Shown here piece after piece: positions 6,256 through 14,787 of a stretch of DNA of 64,000 nucleotides. The DNA is from Marinobacter sp. X15-166B (GTDB lineage: Bacteria > Pseudomonadota > Gammaproteobacteria > Pseudomonadales > Oleiphilaceae), in contig NZ_MEIY01000001.1 in the NCBI RefSeq assembly GCF_001752365.1, positions 39,006 to 103,005 on the forward strand. Direction: 5' to 3'. Within the stretch, counting starts at the first letter, position 1. Each line of letters begins with the position of its first letter. Both the position numbers and the translations under genes were made by a program. The notes under the pieces were generated by a model that worked only from the letters and a program-made list of their open reading frames with translations, made no database searches and was not told where the DNA came from.

Positions 6256-6576
6256 TACCGGCTAGTTGATTGCTTAAGTTCTACCCGGTGGTTGGGCAGG
6301 CACTCGCAGCCACATCTACAGCCGCAGCTCCCTGCCCGACTTTAACCGACGGACAACGGTATCACACGCGGTATCACACAGTCGTCGGTTGACCGTCACA
6401 ACTAAAAGCTATAACCTTTAATTTCAATTACATACAAGTGATACCGAAGGTGCCCCAATCCTGCCGGGGGTACCAACCTCAAGCCGAAAACAGCTACTCA
6501 GCACCCACACAGAGGCACTCCAGCTAATCGCTATGCCCCAAACCTGTGCTCAGGGGAGGTTCGCCCGGAGCAGCGC
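6256..6576. other. probable right edge of the acquired element
   Basis: No gene is supported here. The 9-mer CGGTATCAC occurs at 6357-6365 and 6369-6377, and in inverted form at 6438-6446; the 8-mer TGATACCG is also at 6253-6260. AACCGACG (6344-6351) and CGTCGGTT (6383-6390) bracket the tandem copies. At 6457-6475 the string AATCCTGCCGGGGGTACCA looks like the 3' end of a tRNA (T-stem strand, acceptor strand, A, CCA), but no cloverleaf precedes it. Base composition becomes host-like afterwards, so the element border is likely inside this stretch. Confidence 0.4.
6357..6379. repeat. tandem 12-base repeats with CGGTATCACAC
   Basis: CGGTATCACAC occurs at 6357-6367 and again at 6369-6379, one turn apart. 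Inverted relatives lie at 6253 and 6438. Repeats like these near a mobile-element border can be recombinase arm sites or terminal repeats. Confidence 0.55.
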
Positions 6577-6603
6577 AAAAAAAGGGCCCAATCAAGACCC
6601 TTA
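6577..6603 (-). terminator. rho-independent terminator
   Basis: On the minus strand AAGGGTC and GGCCCTT pair, with one G-U wobble, and are followed by a run of seven T. It lies 24 bases beyond the stop of the outer-membrane protein gene at 6627 and would end its transcript. Confidence 0.75.
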
Positions 6604-6626
6604 TTTGTTACCCGGTGTGCATTTTT

Positions 6627-7256
6627 TTACCACACATACCTGTATCCAACAGTAACCGACGAGAGTTCCTCGGTATCCTGGTACTCCAGACTCAGGCGAT
6701 GGTGGTCGTTGATCCAACCGTGAGCACCCAGGGCGACGACGGCATCGGAGTCGCTCTCATTCGAATCTGTGACACCCGCGCTGACCTCAAACGCACGGGG
6801 CACGATCCACGCCCGGACGCCAACTCCATAGGTCGCAAACGAATCATCTTCGGTAACGCAGACTCCATCAATGCAGTTTTCAAGCTCTCCTCGGGCAAAG
6901 CCAAGCGCCGGAACCAGATCCACACGATCGCCCAGCGGGATTGGAACCGCCACGCCAAACGACACCGCGGTTTGAGAGATTTCTGTACGGGGACCATCGT
7001 TGGCAATCCCACTTACTCCGGCCACGAGCACCAGGTTATCGAGAACCTGCACGCCCCCGCTGATCGATAAAGCACCGAACTCTTCGTACTTTTCACCTGC
7101 AAAAATGAGCGGGTCGTCGAGCTTGGCTTTACCGATCTCAAATCCGAGGGTGCTGTAGGAAAAGTTACTGGCACCGATCCCATTTGACTGAGCAAGCGCG
7201 AGATTTGGAGCTACCGAAGCCGCCAAAATAGCGGTTAACACGATTGATTTACGCAT
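6627..7256 (-). CDS. outer-membrane beta-barrel protein (OmpA/OmpW-like size)
   Basis: A 209-residue exported protein. The start at 7256 is chosen because it gives a clean signal peptide, MRKSIVLTAILAASVAPNLA with cleavage after ALA. The mature part alternates polar and hydrophobic residues in about eight short strands and ends in VGYRYVW; an aromatic last residue is typical of Bam-assembled barrels. A loop holds a Cys pair (ENCIDGVC) that may form a disulfide. Its own terminator follows, and it is probably monocistronic. A similar barrel is encoded at 59137-59739. The substrate or role is unknown. Confidence 0.75.
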   Translation of the reverse strand: MRKSIVLTAILAASVAPNLALAQSNGIGASNFSYSTLGFEIGKAKLDDPLIFAGEKYEEFGALSISGGVQVLDNLVLVAGVSGIANDGPRTEISQTAVSFGVAVPIPLGDRVDLVPALGFARGELENCIDGVCVTEDDSFATYGVGVRAWIVPRAFEVSAGVTDSNESDSDAVVALGAHGWINDHHRLSLEYQDTEELSSVTVGYRYVW

Positions 7257-7383
7257 GGGCAGTGGAAGTCCTTTTGGTGTGTCATTGATTCGCACACACC
7301 ATAAGGCGGCAAAACATTTTGTCAAATGACATCAAAAACAAAGCGTTCAACGACTGGCCGGCGCGAGAAGATGCTCCGCACCC

Positions 7384-7998
7384 CTACAGCGAACGCAATG
7401 GCAGTGCAGCGCCAATGGCAACAAACACACCGCCGCAGACCCGGTTGAAAGCCCGTCCGACGTTTTTCAGCCAGCGCCGGAACTGGTTGGCGGAACTGGC
7501 CAGAATGTACTCAACCACGCATTCGGTCGCCACAAACGTGGCGGCCATCACCACAAACTGAATGGCCAGGCCGCGATTGGGGTCGAGGAACTGCGGCAGG
7601 AACGCGCTGAAAAACAGCAGGCCTTTGGGGTTTGTCAGCGAGGCCAGTAACCCTTGCCGCAAGAGCCACCAGCCGCTGACTGTGCACGCCTCAGTATCGA
7701 CCGCAGTCATAACCGGGGGCGAGCGCCACACCTGGATCCCCAGCCATACGAGGTACAAACCGCCGACCCACTTGAGGATCGTGAGCCAGATCAGCGAAGA
7801 CTTTATCAGCGCGCCAATGCCAAACATGCACAGCGCAATGACCAGGGTAAAACCGACCGCCCCACCCCAAATGGTGAATAGGGTCTTGCGACTCCCGTGC
7901 AGGGCGCCGTGGGTCAGCGCGAGAAGACCGTTAGGCCCCGGGGACAACGACAAGCCAACGCACGCGACAAAATAAACCAACCACAACTCGAATTGCAT
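7384..7998 (-). CDS. LysE/RhtB-family amino-acid exporter
   Basis: A 204-residue inner-membrane protein with about six hydrophobic segments. The start at 7998 puts the conserved first helix and loop at the N-terminus: FVACVGLSLSPGPNGLLAL, where SPGPN is the family hallmark. Members export amino acids such as lysine, threonine or homoserine lactone; the substrate cannot be read from sequence. A longer frame reaching 8103 would add a hydrophilic leader and is rejected. It stands alone, followed by the outer-membrane gene in the same orientation about 130 bases on. Confidence 0.85.
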   Translation of the reverse strand: MQFELWLVYFVACVGLSLSPGPNGLLALTHGALHGSRKTLFTIWGGAVGFTLVIALCMFGIGALIKSSLIWLTILKWVGGLYLVWLGIQVWRSPPVMTAVDTEACTVSGWWLLRQGLLASLTNPKGLLFFSAFLPQFLDPNRGLAIQFVVMAATFVATECVVEYILASSANQFRRWLKNVGRAFNRVCGGVFVAIGAALPLRSL

Positions 7999-8127
7999 GA
8001 ACTCTCCCTGGGCCCTGTATAAACAGGGCAATTGTCTGGTGTGTCCGCACCTGCCTGCATCAATCTGTGGCCCATTGTGAGACAACTCTCGGCACCTTAT
8101 CAATCACCATCGACGTCAACTGAGCGC

Positions 8128-8160
8128 TAGTACGCTCCATACGTTAGCTTCAGCGTACTA
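8128..8160. promoter_or_regulatory. perfect 9-bp inverted repeat between divergent genes
   Basis: TAGTACGCT (8128-8136) and AGCGTACTA (8152-8160) are perfectly complementary with a 15-base spacer. It lies between the LysE gene (minus) and the binding-protein gene (plus), 230 bases before the latter. Centre-to-centre spacing of 24 bp would suit a dimeric regulator. The rest of the roughly 390-base intergenic stretch shows nothing else I can support. Confidence 0.45.
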
Positions 8161-8392
8161 TCGAACAAACAATCCCCCCTTGTATACTCCCGCCTCCCCC
8201 ACAGGCTGATCGCGAACCTTACTACTTTCCTTTCGTAAGCGGCCTCTGCCCACTTCCGTAACCAGCAGCAAGATACACTCGGTAACGACAACTCCATAAT
8301 TGCTAACCGGAAAGCGCTTGTTTTTTAATCAAGATAAGGTTGCAGTCCTTGCTAATCAACAAGATAACAACAAATTCAAGGGTCTGACTTAC

Positions 8393-9646
8393 ATGCATAA
8401 CAAGAGAGCAAGCCTGCTGGCCGGGTTCATCCTTTTGTTGGCCAGCTTTCCGCTTTTGGCCGACACCATCAAGCTTGGATTTAACTACCCACAAACCGGT
8501 CGTTATAAGGATCTGGGCTTACAGCAAAGACTCGCCGCATTTCTGGCGATTGAGGAAATTAACAACGGGGGCGGAATCCTCGGCAAAAAAGTTGAACTGG
8601 TGATCCGGGACACTGCCGGGTCCCCTGAACAAGGTGCAAAAAATACCGAAGAGCTTATCAAAAAAGAAAAAGTTCACATGCTGTTTGGCGGTGCCTCCAG
8701 CGCAGTAACGATTGTTTCAGGCAAGGTCGCGCGGGATCTGGGGCGTATCTATTTTGGCTCAACCACCTCCGCAAATGCCACCACCGGCAGCGAGGGCCAC
8801 GACCATATGTTTCGTGAATACCCCAACGCCTGGATGACCGCCCACACCTTGGGCAACTACCTGTCGACTACGTTCGGCGATTCAAAGTATTTTTATGTAA
8901 CCGCCGATTATACCTGGGGCTGGTCCTCAGAGGCCTCTTTGCGCCAGTTTACCGACACCACCGACGATCAGGCCCACCCCCACGCCCTGACCCCCTTTCC
9001 AAGGGCCTTGATGTCGGATTTCAGAGCGGCGCTTACCGCTGCTGAAGAAAGCGGCGCGGATGTTTTGATGCTGGTGCTCTACGGTGACGATGTGGTCAGA
9101 GCGCTTCGGGTTGCCTACGAAATGGGGCTCAAGGATAAAATGCAGATTGTGTTACCCAACATCACTGTGGGTATCGCCCATAAGGTGGGCGCTACTATCC
9201 TGGAAGGTGTTATTTCCACCACCCCCTGGGAGTGGATGATCCCGTACCAACTGGATTTTCCCCGGGGCCAAGAGTTTGTGGAGACCTTTACGGACAAGTA
9301 CCAGGTCAGACCCACCTCCACGGCCGCGACGGTTTACAGCATCGTGTATCAGTATAAGGACGCCGTTGAACGGGCGGGAACCACCAACACCCGGGCTCTT
9401 ATCAAGGCTCTGGAAGGCCATGAATTCACCTTATTGAAAGACCGACAGCAGTGGCGCGATTTTGACCACCAAAACTTGCAGACCATGTACGTCGTCCGCG
9501 CCAAGCCAAGGGAGGAGGTTGTAAAGGCCCCCCTGCGCAGTGACTTCTTTGAAGTCATCGGCTCAATGAAAGGACACAAATCGGCGCAAACCCTTGTCCA
9601 GTGGCAAGCCGAGCGCGCGGCTGCCGATAAGCCGCCCCACTTGTAA
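8393..9646 (+). CDS. periplasmic substrate-binding protein (LivJ/receptor-ligand-binding family)
   Basis: A 417-residue protein of the type I periplasmic binding fold. ATG 8393 gives a signal peptide (MHNKRASLLAGFILLLASFP, cleaved after LLA), and the mature protein starts with the family pattern KLGFNYPQTGRYKDLG. Further hallmarks are IEEINNGGGILGKKVELVI and the hinge-region FGGASSAVTIVSG. Such proteins usually feed a Liv-type ABC transporter, but no permease or ATPase gene adjoins this one, so it is an orphan. It may serve a distant transporter or act as a sensor. It converges on the thiolase gene. Confidence 0.8.
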   Translation: MHNKRASLLAGFILLLASFPLLADTIKLGFNYPQTGRYKDLGLQQRLAAFLAIEEINNGGGILGKKVELVIRDTAGSPEQGAKNTEELIKKEKVHMLFGGASSAVTIVSGKVARDLGRIYFGSTTSANATTGSEGHDHMFREYPNAWMTAHTLGNYLSTTFGDSKYFYVTADYTWGWSSEASLRQFTDTTDDQAHPHALTPFPRALMSDFRAALTAAEESGADVLMLVLYGDDVVRALRVAYEMGLKDKMQIVLPNITVGIAHKVGATILEGVISTTPWEWMIPYQLDFPRGQEFVETFTDKYQVRPTSTAATVYSIVYQYKDAVERAGTTNTRALIKALEGHEFTLLKDRQQWRDFDHQNLQTMYVVRAKPREEVVKAPLRSDFFEVIGSMKGHKSAQTLVQWQAERAAADKPPHL

Positions 9647-9724
9647 CCCTGTCCGCCTCCCAGCCCCAGACGCCGCATCTGCTAACAGTCTGGCCTGGTG
9701 GGGCGGGCGGCACCTGCTCACCTG

Positions 9725-10912
9725 TTAGCGGATATTTTCCACAACCAGCGCGATGCCCTGGCCGCCGCCAATGCACATGGTAATCAGGCCGTAACGGCCG
9801 CCGGTGCGTTCAAGCTCCGCCAGGGTTTTGATGATGAGAATGGAGCCGGTCGCACCCACCGGGTGGCCCAGCGCAACTGCGCCGCCGTTGGGGTTCACCT
9901 TGTCGGCGGGCAGACCAAGCTCCTTGCTGACCGCCAGTGCCTGCGCCGCAAACGCCTCATTGGACTCAATCACATCCAGATCCGACACGCTGAGGCCGGT
10001 CTGCTCCAGCACCCGACGTACCGCCGGAATCGGCCCCAGACCCATGACCTTGGGGTCCACCCCGGCGAAGGCATAACCAATCAAGCGCGCCCGCGCTTTC
10101 AGGCCACGTTTGTCGGCTTCCGCCGCGCTGGTCAGTACCATGGCGGCCGCACCGTCGTTGATGCCAGAGGCATTACCCGGCGTTACTATGCCATCTTTGG
10201 TAAAGGCCGGTTTCAGCTTGGCCAGACTGTCGACCGTGGTGCCCGCGCGGACATGCTCGTCTTGCTCGAATACGAACTCCTTGCGCCCCTGCTGTACGGT
10301 TACCGGCACAATCTGTTCTTTAAAGTAACCACGCTCGATGGCGTGACTGGCCCGGCGGTGGCTTTCCGCCGCAAACGCATCCAGTTCCTCACGACTGAGG
10401 CCGTACTGTTCGGCAATGCGCTCCGCGGTCATGCCCATGTGACCACTGCCCAGCGGGTCACTGAGGGTTCCCAGAGTCATATCCACCGCTTTACCGTCAC
10501 CCAGCCGCAAGCCCTGGCGGACGTTGGGCAGCACATAGGCGCCCTGACTCATGCTCTCGGCCCCGCCGGCCAGCGCAATCTGGCTGTCACCCAGCACAAT
10601 CAGTTGTGCTGCGCTGATCACCGACTGGACCGCGGATCCGCACAGACGGTTTACGTTGAATGCCGCCGACCCTTTTTGCAGACCGGCATTGAGGCCGATG
10701 TGACGCGCCAGGTAAGCATCGGCCGGGCCCGTGGGTATGATGTGGCCAAATACTGAATGATCGATGTCCTCGGCGGGCACCCCTGAGCGCGCGATGGCCT
10801 CTTTGGCAGCGCAGGTGCCCAGCTCGGCGGGACTCAGGGAACTCAGGCTGCCTCCGAAGCCCCCAATGGCGGTGCGGGCGCCGTCAAGAATTACTACATC
10901 GCTCAGTTTCAT
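9725..10912 (-). CDS. thiolase (acetyl-CoA C-acyltransferase)
   Basis: A 395-residue thiolase of normal length. The acyl-accepting cysteine is Cys91 in VNRLCGSAVQSV, and the C-terminal pair is His350 (GHPVGATG) and Cys380 (CIGGGQG). It catalyses reversible Claisen condensation or cleavage of 3-ketoacyl-CoA in the cytoplasm. Whether it makes acetoacetyl-CoA for polyhydroxybutyrate or degrades fatty acids is not decided by sequence. ATG 10912 has AGGAAG in front. The acyl-CoA dehydrogenase gene lies 50 bases upstream on the same strand, suggesting a fatty-acid or branched-acid beta-oxidation operon that is now damaged. Confidence 0.93.
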   Translation of the reverse strand: MKLSDVVILDGARTAIGGFGGSLSSLSPAELGTCAAKEAIARSGVPAEDIDHSVFGHIIPTGPADAYLARHIGLNAGLQKGSAAFNVNRLCGSAVQSVISAAQLIVLGDSQIALAGGAESMSQGAYVLPNVRQGLRLGDGKAVDMTLGTLSDPLGSGHMGMTAERIAEQYGLSREELDAFAAESHRRASHAIERGYFKEQIVPVTVQQGRKEFVFEQDEHVRAGTTVDSLAKLKPAFTKDGIVTPGNASGINDGAAAMVLTSAAEADKRGLKARARLIGYAFAGVDPKVMGLGPIPAVRRVLEQTGLSVSDLDVIESNEAFAAQALAVSKELGLPADKVNPNGGAVALGHPVGATGSILIIKTLAELERTGGRYGLITMCIGGGQGIALVVENIR

Positions 10913-10962
10913 CGTGTGCTTCCTCGCGTTTCAAATCAGTAAAAGTTCCAACTAAGGTTAAT

Positions 10963-12104
10963 TTATTTGCCCAGCATGGAACGGGCAATCACTTCTTTCA
11001 TGATTTCAGAGGTCCCGGCGTAAATCGTCTGTACCCGGGCGTCCACAAAAAATCGCGACACGGGGTATTCCAGGGTATACCCGTAGCCCCCGAACAACTG
11101 CAGACAGTCGTTGGCGATGTCGCACTGCATTTCGGTGAGCATCAGCTTCAGAATGGCGGCGTCGGTGGGCCCCATTGCGCCCTGCAGATACTGGTCGATG
11201 CATTGCCGGAGGTAGGCTTTGGCCATCTCCAGCCGGGCCCGGGCCTCGGCCAGCTTGAAGCGGGTGTTCTGAAAATCCGCCACCCGCTGCCCGAATGCCT
11301 GGCGCTGTTGCACATATTCCAGGGTGAGTGCCAGTACGCCTTCGGTGGCCCCCACCGCTTGCGCACCAACCCCCAGGCGTTCCCGGGGCAGTTCCTGCAT
11401 CAGGTAGGCAAACCCGCGCCCTTCTTGACCCAGCAGCGCCTCGTGAGGCACCTCAAGTTCCGTGAAGAACAGTTCTGCGGTATCGCTGGCGTGCTGGCCG
11501 ATCTTGCGGATGCCCTGGCCCCGGGAAAAGCCGGGCAGGTGCGTATCCACCAGAAACAGTGACACCCCTTTGGCGCCGGCCGCGGGGTCGGTTTTGGCGC
11601 ACACGATCACCAATTCCGCCTGCAATCCGTTGGTGATAAACACCTTGGTGCCATTCAGCACATAACCGGTGTCGGTGCGTTCCGCGGTGGTGCGCATGGC
11701 CGCCAGATCACTGCCGGCGCCCGGCTCGGTCATGGCAATTGCACCCAAAATTTCGCCGCTGATCATAGCAGGCAGATACCGCTGTTTCTGGGCGTCAGTT
11801 CCAAAATGCAGCAGGTAGGGCATGACAATATTGGCGTGAATGTTGTACCCGGAGGCAAAGCCACCAAAGCCCTTGCGGGCAATTTCGCCGATCGCCAGTT
11901 GCGAGACCTGAAAGCTCGCCGCGGCGCCCCGTACTCCTCGGGCATATCGATCCCGAGCATGCCAGCTTCCCCCAGAGTGCGCCACACCGACCGCGGAATG
12001 GTGCCTTGCTGTTCCCACTGGTCGTAAAAGGGTGCAATTTCCCGGTCAAGCACCCGGTTGATCATCGCGCAAAACAACCCGGTATCTTCTTGTTGTGCAG
12101 ACAT
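10963..12104 (-). pseudogene. acyl-CoA dehydrogenase with a one-base frameshift
   Basis: Two overlapping frames together make a normal 380-residue acyl-CoA dehydrogenase. The N-terminus runs from ATG 12104 (MSAQQEDTGLFCAMINRVLD) to LGIDMPEEYG, and the other frame continues ASFQVSQLAIGEIARKGFGG through the FAD-binding AMTEPGAGSDLAAMRT to the C-terminal TIYAGTSEIMKEVIARSMLG. One missing base in the C4 run at 11927-11930 (G4 on the coding strand) explains the break. Either the gene is recently inactivated or the base call is wrong; no other damage is visible. The intact enzyme would form the 2,3-double bond of an acyl-CoA. Confidence 0.85.
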
Positions 12105-12227
12105 ACCTAACCTCGTCGTTCATCTGAATAATCAGGCAATCAACCATTTAACGGGTTATCCTGTGCGGCGGGAATGGCCGTACACGCCGAAATAATTGAC
12201 TCTTTACCCACCTGAACCCACGCAGAC

Positions 12228-12491
12228 ATGCCAGATTCGCATTCCAGGCCCCACATAGCAAACCACTACCTGCGCAATATCAAAATCTCATTACGGCGGG
12301 AGTATGCGATCAAGCTGAAGCGTACCGAAAACCTGAGTGTGACCGACGTCAGCGAGCGCGTTGGCTTCTCGGAACCCGCCTCTTGTTGTCGGGCCTTCAA
12401 GCGCTGGACTGGCACTCCCCCTCACAATGGCCAGGATGATCGGCGGGCACAGAGTCCGCGCTGTCCGATTGAGTCAATTATTCCGACCTGA
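12228..12491 (+). pseudogene. remnant of an AraC-family regulator
   Basis: Only the second helix-turn-helix of an AraC/XylS regulator is recognisable, roughly residues 30-63 of this frame: ENLSVTDVSERVGFSEPAS followed by CRAFKRWTGTPP. The upstream sensor domain and first helix-turn-helix are missing, and the frame continues into unrelated residues. It stands next to two other gene fragments, so this stretch is a small graveyard. No product is expected to function. Confidence 0.6.
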
Positions 12492-12605
12492 GCGATCATT
12501 CCCGCAGCAACCGGTCCTCTGCGTATATGCCTGCAGCTGCATAAGAACAAAATCTGAAGGGGGTTTAAGCATGCACCACTCCAAACACACCGCCTCCAAC
12601 CCTGT

Positions 12606-12827
12606 ATGGCGGTTATCGGGGTGCCCGATGACAACTGGATTGAGGCCATCTGCGCCGTGGTGGTGGTCAAAGACGGCTATCCGGAAAATGCAGACGCGCT
12701 GATGGACCACGCCCGCACCAAGCTGGCGGGGTTCAAGGTACCAAAGCACATCCACTTTGCTGAGCAATTGCCTAAAAACACCGCCGGCAAACTGCTCAAA
12801 CGCAAACTCCGGGAAGACTTTTCGTAA
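12606..12827 (+). pseudogene. C-terminal fragment of an acyl-CoA synthetase
   Basis: Seventy-three residues match the C-terminal lid domain of AMP-forming CoA ligases: AVIGVPDDNWIEAICAVVVV, the linker KLAGFKVPKHIHFAEQLPKN, and the end TAGKLLKRKLR, whose first lysine normally takes part in adenylation. The roughly 450-residue N-terminal domain is absent and no start fits. This is a deletion remnant, possibly of a gene that once belonged with the thiolase and acyl-CoA dehydrogenase genes. Confidence 0.75.
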
Positions 12828-12894
12828 AACGAGTCAGCACCCCGGTTCTGCCCCGCCAACTTGCGGATGAGCCGGTCGCTCGTGCAGCCCCTGA

Positions 12895-13104
12895 TCAAAC
12901 ACGCTTCCATTGGGGGTGCAACGCTACGCGGGCATCGCGCAGCAGATCAAAAACCCGGCAGCGGGGGGCCACGGCCGCTTGCACCGCCTGCAGCCGCTCG
13001 GCCGACTCACTGGTTTTGATGCTTACGGTGAACGTCAGTCCATCCGGCAATGCAGCACAACAACGCAGTCTGAGTGATTGCTCAAAAACAACTTGAGCAA
13101 TCAC
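12895..13104 (-). pseudogene. possible C-terminal remnant of an OsmC-like protein
   Basis: About 55 residues (LPDGLTFTVSIKTSESAERL then QAAVAPRCRVFDLLRDARV) resemble the C-terminal helix and cysteine segment of OsmC/Ohr-type proteins, where a Cys follows a helix as in RCPVLD. The frame runs back into an operator cluster with no plausible start, so the N-terminal half is missing. The match is by pattern only. Confidence 0.35.
13070..13085. promoter_or_regulatory. TetR-type operator, site 1
   Basis: CTGAGTGATTGCTCAA is a near-palindrome sharing the pattern TTGAG-6-CTCAA with four other sites in this cluster. It lies 8 bases before site 2. Confidence 0.6.
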
Positions 13105-13108
13105 TCAA
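13093..13108. promoter_or_regulatory. TetR-type operator, site 2
   Basis: TTGAGCAATCACTCAA, an imperfect dyad with perfect 5-bp outer arms. Sites 1 and 2 are 23 bases apart centre to centre, about two helical turns. Confidence 0.65.
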
Positions 13109-13162
13109 CTTCAGTTACGGTAAGTCCCGATGAACCAAATCAGGGCAATGTTACGCCCGCTC

Positions 13163-13178
13163 TTGAGCGATCACTCAA
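13163..13178. promoter_or_regulatory. TetR-type operator, site 3
   Basis: TTGAGCGATCACTCAA lies 31 bases before the start of the AhpD-like gene, where it would block transcription of the AhpD-like/YghU pair. It is the copy closest to a gene start. Confidence 0.7.
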
Positions 13179-13208
13179 GATCACCCTCGACTTGTAAGGA
13201 GTCACCCC

Positions 13209-13763
13209 ATGACCACGTTTACCCTGCACGATCAACACAGCGCCCCCAGTGAAAGCCAGCCTCTGCTGGAACAATCCCTCAAGGCTTTCGGCATGATCCC
13301 CAGCCTGCACGCGGTCATGGCGGAAGCCCCCGGATTGCTCGAAGCCTATCAGCGCCTGCACCAACTGTTTCTGGACAGCAGTTTTGATGACGAGGAAATT
13401 ACCGTGGTGTGGCAGACCATCAATGTCGAACACGCTTGCCATTACTGCGTGCCCGCTCATACTGGCATTGCCAAGAGCATGAACGTAGATGACGCGATCA
13501 CCGAGGCGCTGCGTAACGAAACGCCACTGCCCACCGCACGACTGGAAGCTCTGCGTGACTTTACCCTCGCCGTCATCCGTGGCCGGGGCAATGTCGATGA
13601 CCGCGCGGTAGCGGCCTTTCTGGAAGCCGGTTTCAGCAAACGGCAAATCCTTGAGATCGTTCTTGGGTTGGCACAAAAGACCATGAGCAACTACACCAAC
13701 CACCTCGCCAACACGCCAATCGACCCGCCGTTCCAGAAATTTGCGTGGCACAAGGCGGATTAA
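13209..13763 (+). CDS. carboxymuconolactone decarboxylase/AhpD-like protein
   Basis: A 184-residue member of the AhpD-like superfamily. The redox motif is VEHACHYCVPAHTG with Cys77, Cys80 and His84, the CxxCxxxH arrangement of alkylhydroperoxidase-D enzymes rather than of true carboxymuconolactone decarboxylases, which lack the cysteines. It probably reduces peroxides or acts as a thiol oxidoreductase in the cytoplasm. AAGGAG precedes ATG 13209. It is followed 83 bases later by the glutathione transferase YghU and preceded by three TetR-type operators. Together these point to an inducible detoxification unit. Confidence 0.85.
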   Translation: MTTFTLHDQHSAPSESQPLLEQSLKAFGMIPSLHAVMAEAPGLLEAYQRLHQLFLDSSFDDEEITVVWQTINVEHACHYCVPAHTGIAKSMNVDDAITEALRNETPLPTARLEALRDFTLAVIRGRGNVDDRAVAAFLEAGFSKRQILEIVLGLAQKTMSNYTNHLANTPIDPPFQKFAWHKAD

Positions 13764-13846
13764 CGGCACCGTCATCCGAGGTGGTCTGCGATGACTACCC
13801 GGATGTGCCATTGCTTTATCAAACACTGTCAAAGAGGACCACTTAC

Positions 13847-14719
13847 ATGTCTGCCAGCAATTACCAGCCACCCCGCGTGTGGACCTGGGACGCCGACAAC
13901 GGCGGGGAATGGGCCAGCATCAACCGCCCGATCGCCGGCCCCACCCATGAGGCAACGCTGCCTCGGGGCAAGCACCCGCTGCAGATTTACTCCCTGGGCA
14001 CCCCTAATGGCCAGAAGGTCACCATCATGACCGAAGAGCTGCTGGCGGCGGGAGAATCGGGCGCGGAATACGACGCCCACCTGATCCGCATCGGCGAAGG
14101 CGAGCAGTTTTCGTCGGGGTTTGTCGAACTCAACCCCAATTCGAAGATCCCGGTTTTGCTGGATACCGACACCGGCAGCCGGGTATTTGAAAGCGGTGCG
14201 ATCCTGCTCTATCTGGCGGAAAAGTTCGGGCACTTTCTCCCCAAGGATACGGCGGCCCGCACCGAAGCGTTGAACTGGCTGTTCTGGTTGCAGGGTTCCG
14301 CCCCTTATCTGGGCGGCGGGTTCGGACATTTCTACGCGTATGCGCCGGAAAAATTTGAATACCCGATCAACCGCTTCACCATGGAAGTGAAGCGCCAACT
14401 GGACGTGCTGGACCGGCAGCTGGCCGGCCACCGGTATCTGGGCGGCGACGCATACACCATCGCCGACATCGCCACCTGGCCCTGGTACGGCAATCTGGTT
14501 TTAGGCGAAGCCTACGATGCGGGTGAATTTCTGCAGGTTGAAAGCTATAAGAACGTGCGCCGTTGGGCTAAAGAAATTCTGGCGCGACCCGCGGTGCAGC
14601 GTGGCCGCATCGTCAACCGCACTCGGGGCGAGCTTTCCGAGCAGCTGCACGAACGCCATGATGCTTCGGATTTTGAATTGAAAACCCAGGATAAACTGGC
14701 GCCTGAAACCGCCGACTGA
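13847..14719 (+). CDS. yghU: YghU-type glutathione transferase (disulfide-bond oxidoreductase)
   Basis: A 290-residue protein, the same length as E. coli YghU. ATG 13847 is chosen because AGAGGA lies eight bases upstream and the protein then starts with the family N-terminal extension (YQPPRVWTWDADNGG). The thioredoxin-like domain includes PLQIYSLGTPNGQKVTIMTE and the cis-proline region NPNSKIPVLLD, and the helical C-terminal domain includes GDAYTIADIATWPWYG. YghU enzymes bind two glutathiones and reduce disulfides and organic peroxides. It is the second gene of the TetR-controlled AhpD-YghU pair and ends at a hairpin shared with the convergent TetR gene. Confidence 0.93.
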   Translation: MSASNYQPPRVWTWDADNGGEWASINRPIAGPTHEATLPRGKHPLQIYSLGTPNGQKVTIMTEELLAAGESGAEYDAHLIRIGEGEQFSSGFVELNPNSKIPVLLDTDTGSRVFESGAILLYLAEKFGHFLPKDTAARTEALNWLFWLQGSAPYLGGGFGHFYAYAPEKFEYPINRFTMEVKRQLDVLDRQLAGHRYLGGDAYTIADIATWPWYGNLVLGEAYDAGEFLQVESYKNVRRWAKEILARPAVQRGRIVNRTRGELSEQLHERHDASDFELKTQDKLAPETAD

Positions 14720-14738
14720 CCGGGCAAGCCAGCAACAG

Positions 14739-14771
14739 CCTGCTCTCCCCCTCTAAGGGGGCGAGAGCAGG
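14739..14771. terminator. hairpin between convergent genes
   Basis: CCTGCTCTC and GAGAGCAGG form a perfect 9-bp outer stem, continued inside by CCCCCT/AGGGGGC-type pairs. It separates the convergent YghU and TetR genes and can act in both directions. There is no strong T tract. Confidence 0.6.
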
Positions 14772-14787
14772 TAAATGTGCGCGCAAG

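Noticed and set aside
6440..6475. tRNA gene suggested by the CCA-like end
   Set aside because: No D-arm, anticodon arm or matching 5' acceptor strand precedes it; kept only as a possible attachment-site remnant.
9698..10756. 352-residue frame antisense to the thiolase
   Set aside because: Shadow of the thiolase gene, whose catalytic residues are all present on the other strand.
13140..13871. 243-residue frame antisense to the AhpD-like gene
   Set aside because: It overlaps a gene with a clear CxxC motif and ribosome-binding site and runs across the operator.
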